Source: CAVYXK01 sp963708245
GTDB lineage: Bacteria > Pseudomonadota > Alphaproteobacteria > Acetobacterales > Acetobacteraceae
Assembly: GCA_963708245.1 (NCBI GenBank)
Contig: OY970201.1
Coordinates: 2,046,001 to 2,110,000 of the forward strand
Direction: 5' to 3'
DNA length: 64,000 nucleotides
Shown here: positions 63,724 through 64,000 of the stretch, in pieces
Numbering within the stretch: position 1 is the first letter of the stretch
How the letters are laid out: every line of letters begins with the position of its first letter
Translations under genes and position numbers: made by a program
Notes under the pieces: generated by a model
The model's input: the letters and a program-made list of their open reading frames with translations, nothing else
What the model was told of the DNA's origin: nothing
Databases searched by the model: none

Positions 63724-64000
63724 ATGTCCGGGAACCAGACGCTGCGAGAGCTCTACCCGTTCCTGAGCGGCGAACGGCAGGACCCCGCTGTAATGCGCAC
63801 GGCGCTGCTCGGCTCGGCACGCCAGAAGGCGGAGGACAGCGCCACCGTGAAGCGACAGGTTCTTTGCCGAACAGGGCGAAGCGGTGGTCGCGGTCGCGGA
63901 GTCGATCGCCGGCGTTTACCGGCACCAGGGCCGAATGTTCAGCATGGGCAACGGCGGTTCGAGCTGCGACGCCTCGCATTTCGCGGTCGAGTTCCTGCAT
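63724..64000 (+). CDS. SIS-domain (phosphoheptose-isomerase-like) protein, frameshifted, partial
   Basis: MSGNQTLRELYPFLSGERQD opens at 63724. At about 63860 an extra G (CAGGTTCTTTGCC) breaks the frame; in the next frame FFAEQGEAVVAVAESIAGVY and FSMGNGGSSCDASHFAVEFL show a GmhA-like SIS sugar-phosphate-binding site. It runs off the right edge. GmhA-like genes are known inside some hydrogenase operons; function there is unclear. Confidence 0.75.
   Translation, partial: MSGNQTLRELYPFLSGERQDPAVMRTALLGSARQKAEDSATVKRQVLCRTGRSGGRGRGVDRRRLPAPGPNVQHGQRRFELRRLAFRGRVPA

Noticed and set aside
1..64000. CRISPR array, tRNA or rRNA genes
   Set aside because: No regularly spaced short repeats and no recognisable cloverleaf or rRNA sequence were seen on reading both strands; a covariance search was not possible.

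Overview
The window looks like chromosome from a GC-rich, probably acid-tolerant alphaproteobacterium. This is inferred from gene content only: a remnant of an ALAS-type hemA, a STAS-MlaE permease, FixL/FixJ-like two-component proteins, [NiFe]-hydrogenase genes, and amino-acid decarboxylases paired with an aspartate:alanine antiporter. No rRNA, tRNA or CRISPR array was seen.

Layout. (a) 1-5.1 kb: a sugar-uptake/degradation locus, with a glycosyl hydrolase running off the left edge, a Tat-exported family-5 substrate-binding protein and a divergent LacI regulator. (b) 5.5-11.5 kb, minus strand: a decarboxylation locus gadB-aspT-aspD followed by a 5'-truncated TRAP permease. (c) 11.7-14.1 kb: a scrapyard of IS256, IS4 and two IS6 remnants with pieces of glutamine synthetase and a 3-hydroxyacyl-CoA dehydrogenase. 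(d) 14.3-26.7 kb: many genes each broken once. rpoH, a Crp/Fnr regulator, an AEC transporter and a malic enzyme carry single frameshifts. mlaE and mlaD carry in-frame stops. An apparently intact FUSC/DUF1656/HlyD efflux operon lies among them. (e) 27.2-34.5 kb: an IS5-type element with a probable -1 frameshift site, two lipoproteins (one OmpA-like), mlaC plus a small histidine kinase, and an MFS transporter and gamma-carbonic anhydrase with internal deletions. (f) 34.6-35.5 kb: three tiny coupled ORFs next to fragments of a DNA adenine methylase and a pRiA4b ORF-3-like protein. (g) 35.6-52.3 kb: an expanded family of winged-helix/STAND-NTPase/TPR regulators (three with a head, one orphan tail, two further scraps counting 58.1 kb), mixed with an MFS transporter, two-component genes and fragments of malQ, pgm, Tn3 tnpA and hemA. 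(h) 52.5-62 kb: mobile-element debris (ISNCY, group II intron, serine recombinase, IS21, IS6) plus a second copy of the mlaC-kinase block. (i) 62.3-64 kb: the tail of a hydrogenase large subunit, an ABM-like protein, hypC and a SIS-domain protein running off the right edge.

How the parts relate. GadB, AspT-AspD and (before breakage) malic enzyme plus an organic-acid carrier all consume protons by intracellular decarboxylation, which suggests an acid-stress or proton-motive-force theme. The mla genes, PqiC-like lipoprotein, OmpA-like lipoprotein and efflux operon concern the envelope. The regulator family at 35.6-52 kb is the most unusual part: two members share an almost identical DNA-binding and NTPase half and upstream region but have unrelated-looking sensor halves, and a third is translationally coupled to a stand-alone receiver domain.

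The number of single-base frameshifts and in-frame stops is high. Either this genome region is decaying or the assembly carries uncorrected base errors; the sequence alone cannot separate these.
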